A stretch of 64,000 bases of DNA, taken from contig OW388296.1 of NCBI GenBank assembly GCA_936450465.1, positions 38,840,023-38,904,022 of the forward strand, in the 5' to 3' direction. Below the pieces are notes generated by a model. It did no database searches. It had not been told where the DNA came from and worked only from the letters and a program-made list of their open reading frames with translations. Made by a program: the position numbers and the translations under genes. Positions 11,460-23,193 of this stretch are shown here, in pieces. How positions within the stretch are numbered: the stretch's first letter is position 1; every line of letters begins with the position of its first letter. Origin of the DNA: Gibbula magus. Lineage: Eukaryota; Mollusca; Gastropoda; Trochida; Trochidae.

Positions 11460-13751
11460 TCAAGAAAATCAGATAGACAAGAAAGACATATATCATCTAT
11501 ATATTTATATTTATATTTAATTGTATTGTGCTGTATATCACGAGGTCATCGATAGACGCATAGGATTTTCTTTCCCAGAGATCGACCACATTTTCTATTC
11601 GTTTGATTTATGTAAAACATTAACAATTTAACTGTAAAAAACATTGATTAAACATCGTATTTATCATAAAATATTTCTTGCCGTCACAAATCATAAGCAT
11701 AAGCATAAGCCATTTTAGTTTGTTGTACATTTAAATAGATCTCATATATATATATGAATATTCAAAATAAAGTACAACTATTGTATAATGTAAGAATCGA
11801 CGGAATTCTTAATTATCATTTTCTATAAACATGAAGACACATAATGGAAATGGGAGAGTTATGGGACATGGATTTTGATGTCTCGGTAACGTATAATAAA
11901 TGTATGTATGATAACTTGATAAGATACGTGCTTTCAAATCATTGATTACAATATGAATACGAAATACAAACGTGTAGAATGCAATGTTTATGTAACTGCA
12001 TGGATATTTAGATATTATGACACTTCCAACAACCATAAACACTATTTGAAACGTAATATATGTTGTTAACCGTTAAATGTAATAAACAAAGTCATGATAT
12101 CGGTACCTGTCTATCTATAATAATTTGAATTTCAAACAGTCTTGTAAAAAACATTTTAAACTATTTCCGTGCTGTAGTAACACTTATATTTAGCAACATT
12201 GTCAACACTAAAAAAAAAAGAGAACACATGTAAATTATTCATTAAGTTCTCAAACAAAATTTGAAATCAACCAGTGTGTATACAGTACAGTATTGTAGTA
12301 TCTAATTACCATCACTAGTCATCCTGTGAGGAGCCAAGTCGCGCTCTTAACGAGTTAAATAGAATATGCAAGTCTGGATATACTGGGATATGTATGTATT
12401 GCAAGGGGGCAGTCTGTGCGGGTATTACCATAAACCAATCTAAAAATACGTACGAATGTGTATTGTCGCCAATACTGTTATTTCAATCTGAGCACCGTGA
12501 CACATGTTGAGTTGACTCAGAGATACACACAAGTTGTCACTGGGATGTTCAGGAGATACGGTTCACTGACTTGATGGATAGACGCTAAAGAATTTTCTGG
12601 GAATCAAGAAAATCAGATAGACAAGAAAGACATATATCATCTATATATTTATATTTATATTTAATTGTATTGTGCTGTATATCACGAGGTCATCGATAGA
12701 CGCATAGGATTTTCTTTCCCAGAGATCGACCACATTTTCTATTCGTTTGATTTATGTAAAACATTAACAATTTAACTGTAAAAAACATTGATTAAACATC
12801 GTATTTATCATAAAATATTTCTTGCCGTCACAAATCATAAGCATAAGCATAAGCCATTTTAGTTTGTTGTACATTTAAATAGATCTCATATATATATATG
12901 AATATTCAAAATAAAGTACAACTATTGTATAATGTAAGAATCGACGGAATTCTTAATTATCATTTTCTATAAACATGCATATGAAGACACATAATGGAAA
13001 TGGGAGAGTTATGGGACATGGATTTTGATGTCTCGGTAACGTATAATAAATGTATGTATGATAACTTGATAAGATACGTGCTTTCAAATCATTGATTACA
13101 ATAAGAATACGAAATACAAACGTGTAGAATGCAATGTTTATGTAACTGCATGGATATTTAGATATTATGACACTTCCAACAACCATAAACACTATTTGAA
13201 ACGTAATATATGTTGTTAACCGTTAAATGTAATAAACAAAGTCATGATATCGGTACCTGTCTATCTATAATAATTTGAATTTCAAACAGTCTTGTAAAAA
13301 ACATTTTAAACTATTTCCGTGCTGTAGTAACACTTATATTTAGCAACATTGTCAACACTAAAAAAAAAAGAGAACACATGTAAATTATTCATTAAGTTCT
13401 CAAACAAAATTTGAAATCAACCAGTGTGTATACAGTACAGTATTGTAGTATCTAATTACCATCACTAGTCATCCTGTGAGGAGCCAAGTCGCGCTCTTAA
13501 CGAGTTAAATAGAATATGCAAGTCTGGATATACTGGGATATGTATGTATTGCAAGGGGGCAGTCTGTGCGGGTATTACCATAAACCAATCTAAAAATACG
13601 TACGAATGTGTATTGTCGCCAATACTGTTATTTCAATCTGAGCACCGTGACACATGTTGAGTTGACTCAGAGATACACACAAGTTGTCACTGGGATGTTC
13701 AGGAGATACGGTTCACTGACTTGATGGATAGACGCTAAAGAATTTTCTGGG
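11460..13751 (+). repeat. Near-identical 1.14-kb tandem duplication
   Basis: Copy 1 runs about 11460-12603 and copy 2 about 12604-13751. The offset is 1144 bp before a 6-bp insertion in copy 2 (near 12977) and 1150 bp after it. I noticed only that indel and a single substitution (atatgaatacg against ataagaatacg near 13103). The duplication is therefore recent, or the copies are being homogenised, or it is an assembly artefact. Each copy has the same minus-strand reading frame of 77-79 codons, which has no recognisable motif and is probably not a gene. Confidence 0.92.
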
Positions 13752-14041
13752 ATTTAAGAAAAAGTGGTATATTCATTTTGGATTTCATTTTAATGCAAAC
13801 CAGAGAGTATTTTGTGGAAACGTCGGTTCAAAAAATTACTACATATCAACTTCGTCGTAAAACAAATCTATGTTAGTATTTCAATTATCATATGTTATTT
13901 TGATAATATAGGTGTGCTTTTATGCGTATGTTTTTTGTACGAGAGAATGAATTTGATAGTATGGGAAGTGTACGAGAGTGAATAGGATTATTTTTTTTAT
14001 GTGATGTTTGAATGAGAACATGTGTTGGGATAATGGTGTGT

Positions 14042-14043
14042 GC

Positions 14044-14074
<31 letters not shown>

Positions 14075-14083
14075 GGGGGGGGG
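14042..14083 (+). repeat. (GT)n tract running into a 26-G homopolymer
   Basis: A short GT microsatellite (14042-14057) continues directly into 26 consecutive G. The tract could form a G-quadruplex and is difficult to sequence, so its true length is uncertain. Confidence 0.95.
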
Positions 14084-14889
14084 ATTTATTCTCGTGTGAA
14101 TTGATATATTTTAATGAAAATCGTATCTCGTTAGCCTAAGGGCTTTGTGCTACTTGTTATTATCATGTTTTATATGTCAATATTATTTATGTTCGGCATG
14201 TGACACGTTAATAAACTATTCTTCATCTCTCTACTATAATCTCAATATATGTTTTTAGGGGAAGGACACTTGTGAAATGGCTATTCATTAATAATACCCG
14301 TCAAAATCGTAAGATGTCTTAAATGAACACTGTATCGTATTGAGAGAGCGGCCGAAATTGTAAACTGATCAAATGGTTACGAAAATGTTTAATGTACACT
14401 TTGCATGCATCCCTTCACTGCTGTCAATAATCTTACAGTGAGTGGGTCATCCTAAGATCAAAATTAGAGACTAGTTTCAAGAGTTCGAATTAATTAAACT
14501 GTACTGTAAACGGTACTGGCGAACTTGATAACGCAACAAATAAAGACATTCTGAATTCATTACATCACTACATTTCTAAAAGTACACTGATTATTGATAC
14601 AAAACGAATAATAAACATATAAGATTAGTGAGCATAATACTGGCGAACTAATCGATTGTTCAAACGAGGCAAAGCAGTATTTTGACGCTAAGGACAACTG
14701 AGCACTGCCATAAATACATGCAAGTATATACGTATGTATTGTTTTAGTTATTCAATGGATAAAAATGCTTCACATCGAATCAAACAAGACTTAGTGAGGT
14801 AAGAAATGAACTGTTTCATTTCCGTAATGGATAACAACCTCGTGCTTTTTGTTCACTCATTCATTTAATAAAGGGTTTCTAACTCTATT

Positions 14890-15200
14890 GGAGTTCTCTG
14901 CTCACTCAGGAGCTAGGTCAGAGGCGTTGAACCGGAACCTAATTACCTGTCGGCCTAAACGAGTTGAGACTACTGTGATGGGTTAGTTGATCGAATACAC
15001 ATGTTACGTAATACTTAGACAACCTCATTTACAGACAGGATGTTCTGATAGCTATGAAGTCTGGTATATCATATATCTGTAACCTGCAATCAGTTGTGTA
15101 TAAATCATCAGTATTGGTGACTGGTGTATTGTGGGCAATAGCGTAGTCAAATGATCTAACACTTACTGTCTGAAACGCGCTCCTTTAGCCAGACATTTGT
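14890..15200 (+). repeat. Direct copy of an inverted-repeat arm segment
   Basis: This stretch is a diverged direct copy of 16430-16740. Both contain 'gttgaaccgg', 'gatcgaata.acat.ttacgtaata', 'ctgtaacctgcaatcag', 'gggcaatagcgtagtcaa' and 'tttagccagacatt'. It follows that the right side of the giant element holds a partial second unit, including a small CAAAGTCAA array at 15210-15420. It may reflect an older tandem duplication or nested insertion of the same element. Confidence 0.7.
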
Positions 15201-16819
15201 GTTTTCAAAATGTCATTAAATTCCAACTTCAACAACGCCAACAAATATTTCAAAGTCAACATGTCAATCTTTTGATTCAACAATTCAGTAAACTCAAAAT
15301 ATCTTCGCAAGGTCAATATGTCACCAAAGTTAACATATCATTAAAGATAAACTTTTACCAAAGTCATTCAATATTTTCCAAAGTCAACATGTCATCAAAC
15401 TCGGGATATCTTTTCAACGTCAAGAAACAATCTGTTACAGTACATGATAATGGAAGTTTCATTACTGCCTCTCTAAGATCACATGTTATATAATACTTGT
15501 GCATTTGATATATAAGAACATTTGAACGTGTCGGAAGGTTGGCCACCCCTAATAGTCTGGTAGGAGATACACAAACAATTAAGTGAGGGTCGGTACATGA
15601 TAATTAGTTAATGGTCATTCCCGCTACCTGTAATTACATCAACACGCGAATTCCCATGACCACTGACGGGGAGACGTTCTCTGCTTCATGCACATTATGT
15701 AAGACTTTCTAATACACAGCACACTTAAATACTGTTAAAATTATTATATTATCGCTTTAAATTAAATATTCGTTACTTCCTTTGTCACAATCACTCCATG
15801 TTTTTCTTGGATTATGTTTATATCGAATGTAATGCGATGTTTATTCAATATTTCAGTATGCATATGATACACATGAGAGGTCACTCACTAGTTAATAACC
15901 GTCAAAGCGATGAAAATATTTTGGGTCTCACATAGAATGCACCACCGTCAGCTTAGTTGTAATATCCATGGGTTTGGACATATTTGAAAAATCAGCCTTT
16001 GATGTCCAATTGAAAGTGTTAAATTTTTCCGAAAAGCCATGACGTCACATATAGGGATTTAGAATCATGTTTACCTTATTAGGCTATAAGCCAATACATA
16101 GTTTCAAGTCACCAAAGTCAATCTCTTAAAAGTCAGCAAATCCTACATGGATAATATTATGCATATTATAACTATTCGCCTGTAACAACAACAAAAGAAA
16201 TTCATTATCTGATATGTTAAGGTTACATAACTTACGTTTGTTAAGTCCCACCTAAACATTCTCAATACCTTTACCAGGCGCTATTAGTTCATGGTCGAGA
16301 ATGTCATCTGATAGCAGATACATTTGCAGTGTAATGCACACAGATCGAAAACAAATAAGTGCTCATGTGGTCACTCTATTGAAGTCTGACTACATTTGTG
16401 TTCTTGTAACAACTAGCTGCTGGGTCAATGCCGTTGAACCGGTAATTACTTACCTGTTGGCCTTAATGAGTTGATCGAATATACATATTACGTAATACCG
16501 AGAGGGACGCCGTAGGGTATTCTGAGAGTCAATACACAGGTCTGATATATCCCTTAAACCTCAGTTGCATGATTAAATTGCAATTGGTATATCGTTATAT
16601 ATCTGTAACCTGCAATCAGGTGTGTATAAATAATCAGTCATGGTGACTGATGTAATGTGGGCAATAGCGTAGTCAAGTGACCTAACACATACTGTCTTAA
16701 ACATCCACCTTTAGCCAGACATTAGTGTTCAACTTAAAAAAACGTCTTATTAAAAAAATACTACATATCTATAATCTCAATATATGTTTATGGGGAAGGA
16801 CACTTGATAATTTTCTTTT

Positions 16820-17740
16820 TCAAAGTCAACTTTTTATTTCAGTTGGACTTTCACAAAAGTCAACAAATATTTCCAAAGTCAACATTTTATCAAAGTCAAT
16901 ATGTGACCAAAGTCAATATTTCACTAAATTCAAAATATCTTTTTCAAAACCAATATTTTATATAAGTTAAACTTTCGCAAAAGTCAATAAAAATATTCAA
17001 AGTCAACATTTCATCAAAGTCAATATTTCACTTAATTCAAAATATCTTTTTCAAAGTTTACATTTTATTTAAGTTAAACTTTCACAAAAGTCAATAAATA
17101 TTTTCAAAGTCATCATTTCACCAAAGTCAATATGTGATCAAAGTCAACATTTCGCTAAATTCAAAAAATCTTTTTCAAAGTCAACCTTTTATTTAAGTTA
17201 AACTTTCACAAAAGTCAATAACTATTTCCAAAGTCAACATTTCATCAAAGTCAATACCTGATCAAAGTCAATATTTCACTAAATTCAAAAAAATCTATTT
17301 CAAAGTCAACAATTCATCAAAGTCAATACTTTATCAAAGTCAACATTTTATTTGAATTAAACTTTCACAAAAGTCAATAAATATTTTCAAAGTCAACATT
17401 TCATCAAAGTCAATACCTGATCAAAGTCAATATTTCACTTAATGCAAAAAAATCTTTTTCAAAGTCATCATTTTATTTAAATTAAACTTTCACAAAAGTC
17501 AATGAAGATTTTCAATGTCAACATTTCACCAAATAAATACTTGATCAAAGTCAACATTTCACGAGATTCAAAATATCTTTTACAAACTCTACATTTTATT
17601 AAAGTAAAAGTTTCACAAAAGTCAATAAATATTTCAAAAGTCAACAATTCACATCACTCAAAAAATATTTAAATGTCATCAAATTCAATATTTTATCAAA
17701 GTAAAACTTCCACCAAAGTCAACAAATATTTCCAAAGTCA
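16820..17740 (-). repeat. CAAAGTCAA tandem array (right arm)
   Basis: This is the reverse complement of the left TTGACTTTG array. The same spacers appear inverted ('cattttatttaagttaaactttcacaaaa', 'aaaatatctttttc'). Module order differs in detail from the left array, which indicates independent turnover by unequal exchange or slippage. Confidence 0.85.
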
Positions 17741-17931
17741 ACATTTCACGAACATTATATTTTTTCCAAAATCAATATTTCATCTAACTCAATATATGTT
17801 ATTAAAATCAACATTTCATTGAAAACTTCACCAAATTAAAAAAAATAGAATTATAATATTTCATAAATTCATTATTATGAAAACTGCCTTCATTGACTAA
17901 TCCCAGCACCCTTTTCCACATTGGAAAAAAA

Positions 17932-18000
17932 AAAATTCCATTGGAAAAAAAATTCCATTGGAAAAATAATTCCATTGGAAAAATTCCATTGGAATTTTTT
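17932..18000 (-). repeat. AATTCCATTGGAATT hairpin array (right)
   Basis: About four inverted-repeat units are the counterpart of the longer left array at 8100-8270. See that entry for the copy-number difference. Confidence 0.8.
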
Positions 18001-18047
18001 TTCAAAAATTGAATAAAATAATTTTAACCTGAAAATTTCCAGAGAAC

Positions 18048-18465
18048 TCATGCAGGGCATTTAAATAATGAAATTTGTTTGTAAAAAAATGTTAGTCGCG
18101 ACACTTTTATTGTCGCGACAAACTTCGGACTCCACCGGATTTCCAAAGATGAGCCGGAGAGCGTTCTAGGTTTCTGCAATATGTTCTGAAGGGTGGTGCC
18201 TCTTTGGAATGTGACGTCTATGTTGGCTTGATGCTTTAAGAGGCGTCGTATCTGCTGGCTAGTAGGTCCAATGTATGGTATGCTGATGGTGAACGGGGCA
18301 CTTTGTTGTTTCAGGGATGAGGGAGTTAAGGATAGTCGGCAGGGTGCAGGGTATTCGTTGTTGTGGACGAATACTTGTCTCAGGTGATTTAGCTCGGTGT
18401 TAAGGGATGCAGTTGTGGAGCAGTATTCATAGATCGTCTCTGAAGCGTGCCAATTCTTCCTCTTT
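18048..18465 (-). pseudogene. Penelope-like element, 3' end of the reverse transcriptase
   Basis: One minus-strand frame stays open for about 130 codons and ends at a TGA near 18048. It contains an N-terminal LNTELNHLRQVF stretch, then ISIPYIGPTSQQIRRLLKHQ, then TTLQNILQKPRTLSGSSLE. The order 'PYI-G-S-x-x-I-RR-L ... F ... TL-x-x-IL-x-KP' is what I know from the C-terminal thumb side of Penelope-like RTs (family recognition from memory). No GIY-YIG endonuclease follows. The 5' part with the catalytic YxDD is absent, so this is a truncated copy. The last part of the same sequence also forms the outer edge of the left arm (7950-8055). Confidence 0.6.
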
Positions 18466-18659
18466 GTGTTTTCCTCTTTCCAGTTGTGACAGGTGTCATT
18501 TGCTCGTCTGCCTATCGGGCGGATTCCTCGTTCTCCGCTTCTCTTCTTGCTTGCTTTTCAGCATTTAGCTTACTAGCCTTCACTTTGCGGCTTGGAAGCC
18601 CCTCTTGGTTGAGTTGATCGCGGGTTGAGGTCACCCCTCCGCCTCACGAGTGTCGCCCA

Positions 18660-19100
18660 CAGGGTCGAGCTCACTTGCAGATGAGTGATGCTCTCGCCAG
18701 CATTCGCCTTTGTCTTCTATCGTTGTGGGTGGTCCAAGGTTGTACTAGAGTATGGGGGTACATCACCTTCTCTTTGCAGTTTGCCTCCCGACCTCCTCCA
18801 TGCAAACGGGTTGTCAGTAGGTGCGCGGCTCTGTCTTCACTAAAGGATTATGTCCTCACCCTGGACCTCTGCTGCCTTTTGCTGTCAGTGCAGTTCCGCA
18901 AGTCAGAACCCAAATACCCACAATCCCTTGCGAGGCCATCTGTCCATTCTGTGAACATATGCGTAAGTTGTGCCCTGCTCTTTGATTGCAAGAGTGAGAA
19001 GGATGCTACTCCTGTTAGACGAGCGAGGTATACCCGACAGGTCGTCCAGGTTTTCCGTCTCCTTGCATTTGTTTCCTAGTCGCCACGTCTCCCTTATGCG
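18660..19100 (+). pseudogene. Degenerate reverse transcriptase-like fragment, DIRS type suspected
   Basis: The plus-strand frame 18675-19079 includes SLQFASRPPPCKRVV, which resembles the 'GY-x-LQF-x-S-x-PP' entry region of DIRS-type reverse transcriptases. A further stretch near 19085-19130 loosely resembles the later RT motif. No YxDD and no RNase H residues are visible. Base composition is clearly richer in GC than its surroundings, as for the DIRS element at 39.6-46 kb. It is an old, scrambled copy at best, and a chance resemblance is possible. Confidence 0.3.
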
Positions 19101-19985
19101 TAGTCCTACACCTCCAGTCTTCCAATGTGGAAGTGGTTATCCACCAAGACGCGGGGGAGATCGGCAAAAACTCTGAAGAGTGTCAGAGGCGAGGTGCTGC
19201 GCCTAGCAGGTCTCGTTTGCTAGCTGGCTCCTCTCACCTTCGCTTAGAGGTAATGGCAGCTCTTCTCGTTCTCCTTGTGGGCTAGAAGCTACGACAGTAA
19301 GCGTCTCGCGCAAATTTCTGTCTTGGCGCAGCTTCGCCCACCCATAGGGATACAGAGTCTTGTCCCTATGGACGCCAGGGTTGGGCATTTATGCGGAGCA
19401 TACCAGGAACATCAGACAAGGAAGGTGTCGGATATTTTCTCGTACAGCTAGGAGCTTGACAGAAAATCTTTTGGATTTATCTGTGGCTAGCAGTCATCGG
19501 CGCCTCCGAGGCGGTCGATCTCGCTCCTCCGTCTCACTCCAATCAACAGGAGATTAGAACGGTGTTAGCCTCGATGGCTTCCCATTGTAACATCACCGTG
19601 GAAGTCTGAGCAAGTGTTCACTGACCTCTACTCACAGGCACCCCCTTAGCGCTGTTAAGTGTCCTACACGATTCTGTGTACATAACTCCGATGTTCACCT
19701 TGTTTGTACAATAAACACTTGTTTTCTCCTGCATGTTTTCTTCTCCTGGTGCATGATTGTGGAACGTTTGACCAAAGTTAGGGAATCTGCATTCTTTCTC
19801 TTGGCTCGCAATCCACCAGGGTGGCTTCCCACTTTTCTGTTCCGTTTTCCAGCAGGTTCTCAGGCATGCCAAGCTAAGGGTTCAAAGCTACGCGTCTCAG
19901 TGGCGCACTTGACTCTGTTCAGCCCACCTCTTGCACCTCTTTGCTGTGGTAATCTGGGCAAAGTTGGTTTTTCAAACCTTATAAG
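19101..19985. other. GC-rich segment of unknown nature
   Basis: This has the same higher GC composition as the preceding fragment and drops abruptly to AT-rich DNA after 19985. Short frames exist on both strands, but none carries a motif I recognise. It is probably the remainder of the degenerate element to its left. Confidence 0.35.
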
Positions 19986-20559
19986 TATGTAAAAAAAAAA
20001 ATCAACATTTTTGAGTAAATGTAATTTTTTTAACGTACCTGGTTGAAAAAGCCACGCACGTTATTTCCCGCCCTACCTCCTCTACTACAACAGTAGAGAA
20101 TAAACACACACAAGTATTTGGTTCAGGAGTCACAACCTTAAAAACCTTTTTTCATCTTCTTCTCCAGTTCTAAAAGGGTTTGAGAGCTGAAAAGTTCTTT
20201 GCAGACTCCTTGTCCAATGGGGATTTTAAATTACAGATTTGGTTACCCTGTGACCCCCAATATGGGTCATAGGGGTCATCATCTAAAAACCTATTTTCAT
20301 CTTCTCCAGTATGAAAAGCTCTAGAAAGCTGAAATGCTGGGTGCAGACTCCTTAGACAATAGGAAAAGAAACATATTCCATATTTTTTATCGATGTGATT
20401 TAAACACTATCTTATTTCTAAAACCACATGAATTGACCACCAAACATTACATGCAAATAAAATGTAAGGAAAATGGATCAGCAAAGATTCTCTATTAAAA
20501 AATTGTTACATGTAATGATGAAGTGATGCTTTCGTTTTCCTGAATCTAAGTTTTGTTTA

Positions 20560-21500
20560 AACTGAGTTAAGAGGTTGGTACATAAAACAATTTTAAATTT
20601 CCTTTTTTTTTCTTTTTGTAAATTACCTAACATTAATCTGATTGAAGATGAATACATGTTCTCCTTTTATTGTAAAGCATGCCCAGACATAAGTTTACTT
20701 CTTGGTAAATATTTGAAATATCCCATATCACAATTCAATTTTCTAAAAGTGATGTCCATAACTATTGTTTACCACAAATGTTATAAATAATTTATGCCTA
20801 TTTTATATCATGTTAGGAAAATTAGAAAGTCTGATGTTTTTAAGTAAAGCTCATGCAATGTTATTTCCAATAAATGTATATTTTAGGTGAGTGGTGTTAC
20901 AATCTATAAAATAACTGTCTGAATCTAAGTAATTGTAAATGCACACAACTATAAATTTAACGATAGCCCGAATATGTTTTATTCTAAAATTGTAAAACAT
21001 TAACAATGTTGAAAATTATATGATTTTCTAAATTATAAGGCAATTATTCTATTATCAATAATAAAAAAATCACCATGAAGGCCTCATGCCTCAAACTATA
21101 GGCCTTTTAATAATGACGTTTATAATCAAAACTTGCATGATCGTTTTTATTTTTGAATTGCCTGTTATTAATTTCAAAATATAGTGTAATCTATAAAATA
21201 ATCTAACATTCCACTCGAGTGGGAAAAGATCAAACCAAAGCGATCGAAAAATGTTTCAAAAACTCTCTACAGATGCACACATACCCAATTATATTGGAAA
21301 CTTACACTGTTAATAGTTGTTTTACATGAATCGTCGACGAAAATCGACAAATCGGCTAAGGATTTCATTGTAAGCAAATCTGTGCATGACGTCATATTGC
21401 TAGCGAACGCTGTGCTGCAATGGAGGGGCCATGGGGAAACTGTTTCAAGACTGAGTTAATTTGCAGGCGGATCTTACTCACTTTGAACGGCGATATCTTG
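20560..21500 (+). repeat. Dispersed repeat C, intact orientation
   Basis: This is the reverse complement of the two segments at 39050-39340 and 46260-46860. Shared landmarks are 'taatctgattgaagatgaatac', 'gttctccttttattgtaaag', 'aatgacgtttataatc' and, in the outer part, 'gcctgcaaatta', 'tgacgtcat' and 'gattttcgtcga'. In the second location the repeat is split by the DIRS element. It is noncoding as far as I can see. Confidence 0.7.
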
Positions 21501-22508
21501 GTAAGCAGGTGACGCTTCAAAATAATCTTGTGTGTTTTGTTTTCTTGAAAGTATTGACTATATGAATAAACGAATGAACATCGAGAATTGAAGCCAAAGG
21601 GATTATGATTCCTTTAAGCAATGTCTAGAGCAGAGTCTCAAGCAGTTACACCATTACAACTAATTGAAAACGTTCATATCAAATAGCTTTTTCTCATTTC
21701 AATTGACAATTAATCATTTATAACCAAGTCATGTATATGAAATAATGACACCGACCTCATGAATATCAGTGTCAACCATCTCGTTAATCGCTCGATGGTT
21801 AGTTACAACGGTCATTATTCATATCTTCCTCCGATATCGTGCTGATAACAACACTTCGTGGTGTATTTACATTAAAACAGTTGTGTCACTAGAGTTGTGT
21901 CACACAACTTTGATGTTTATGTGTACCGGTTAAAAATATTATAATGCACAATGAAATATCCTTTCCATGGTGAAAAACCCGACAGAGTTGTTGTTCATTG
22001 GGTTTTCGTCAAGAAATGCTTTTGAATAAAAATCTAACTTTGTATGAACTCGTAAACAGTCCAATATATAAATATGTCACCAAAGAGAATTTTAATACTG
22101 TGGTAACTAATTTTGGGCACACGTGTGCCAAATTGCAAGTGTGTCACTCAAAAGAGACCGACAATGACATCTGTGTTGGTGTACATTTTATATTAAATAG
22201 AGTGAAATTATGGGTACACAGGCGAAATTATAAAAATAAATATGTAAGCAAAGTCAATATGACGTTGACTACCGATGCCTACCTTTATTGGTGGCCAATA
22301 TGTTGTCAACAATTTCCCTTGACTTCTGAACTTTGAACTCTGCGTCAGCAGTTAACTGTGTAATGTAATGACATGATTTATAGTGTCAATAGCTAGCGAG
22401 ACACAGTGATAATCATATACTTAATAATATATTGAACAGATAAGTTAAATCTGTATAACAAGAACAACATTGCAACATACATGCAAGATATTATGTATGT
22501 AATAGATA

Positions 22509-22625
22509 CATGATGACAAAAGTGGTGTTTACAAAATATCATCGAGCTATCAACTCACGAGGGGGCGGAGTCCCCAAGTGCGTGATAGCAAGATGATATT
22601 ATGTATATCTCTTGTGTCATCATGT
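22509..22625. repeat. Palindromic MITE-like sequence
   Basis: It starts CATGATGACA and ends TGTCATCATG. Inside, 'atatcat..agctatca' on the left pairs with 'tgatagcaagatgatat' on the right. The centre is the GC-rich 'gagggggcggagtcccc' stretch. A related palindromic arrangement lies near 38770-38950. Confidence 0.6.
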
Positions 22626-23118
22626 ATCTGTTTTATCCAATGGGCAACGTTTTACTGAGCGGCATAATGGTATTTCATGTCATCTAGTTTGTGCCTGGTA
22701 TTGTAACAATGTTGTTATTACTCAAGGTCGTCAGCCAGGTGTATGTAGCTCCGCCCTTGGACCACCCTGCTGATTCACGGTCATCCTATCAGAGAGTTTA
22801 AGATAACTGTGGCGGATCAATAAGTGACGTCATAGATACAACCACACTTTTCGTTATATCGTTACAAAAACATCAAAGGGAGTTTAGCCCTCTATCTGCA
22901 CGAGGCCCAAACAGAGCCATTTGAGATCGTATTTTCGTGACGTAACTGATTCAGCCATCGATTCGAAATGCAGAATAAGTGGTGCGGGGAAAAAAGGAAT
23001 ATAAAACGCCCATTGGATAATTAGTTTGAGACAACTGCAGATAGGTTTAACATCAGAACGCTTTCAACTGAAATGCAATTCTGGTATGGGGATATACAAG
23101 TGTATTGGTCGTTCCTAC

Positions 23119-23193
23119 CTTGATGAGAAACTCTCCTTTGCCTAAGCGAACCAGGTCGTCAGTTGACAAACTGTCCCCGTCCACCGATATGTA
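23119..23193 (-). CDS. HAL: HAL exon 3
   Basis: The acceptor is TTTTAATGCAG (ending 23194) and the donor is AAG/GTAGG (intron from 23118). It is 75 nt, exactly 25 codons, phase 0 on both sides. It encodes YISVDGDSLSTDDLVRLGKG followed by EFLIK, a well-conserved animal HAL segment (D-G-D-x-L-x-T-x-DLV-x-LGKG). The conserved next residues do not follow in the genomic frame, which confirms the splice. Confidence 0.9.

Larger units (their letters stand above)
15430..18170 (-). repeat. Giant inverted repeat, right arm
   Basis: This is the reverse complement of the left arm (7930-10590) with the same order of landmarks. Its innermost clear pairing is the block at 15470-15700 ('acatgttatataatacttgtgcat', then 'cccctaatagtctggtaggag'). 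The outer edge carries the end of a Penelope-like reverse transcriptase frame, which continues past the arm limit only on this side. Total span with spacer is about 10.2 kb. Confidence 0.88.
1..23118 (-). other. HAL intron 3 (5' part), runs off the left edge
   Basis: The intron begins with a GT donor at 23118-23117, just after the last HAL codon visible here. I read the minus strand down to coordinate 1 and did not see the next HAL coding motifs (the tyrosine/TTGFG region or the Ala-Ser-Gly cofactor triad), so the intron probably exceeds 23 kb. It is filled with repeats listed separately. Stretches where I see nothing recognisable are 1-1140, 5010-5950, 6290-7625, 19985-20560, 21500-22500 and 22630-23118. 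Alternatively, this may be a truncated gene whose remainder is lost. Confidence 0.6.

Noticed and set aside
11809..13192. The 77- and 79-codon minus-strand ORFs present in both tandem copies
   Set aside because: They are identical only because the DNA is duplicated; there is no motif, no splice context and no conservation beyond the repeat.
18675..19079. A 134-codon plus-strand ORF as a host gene
   Set aside because: There is no start context, exon signals or conserved domain beyond a faint RT-like stretch, so it is kept only as a degenerate RT candidate.
20575..20790. A 71-codon ORF shared with 46586-46828
   Set aside because: The resemblance comes from dispersed repeat C in opposite orientation; there is no conserved frame integrity or known domain.
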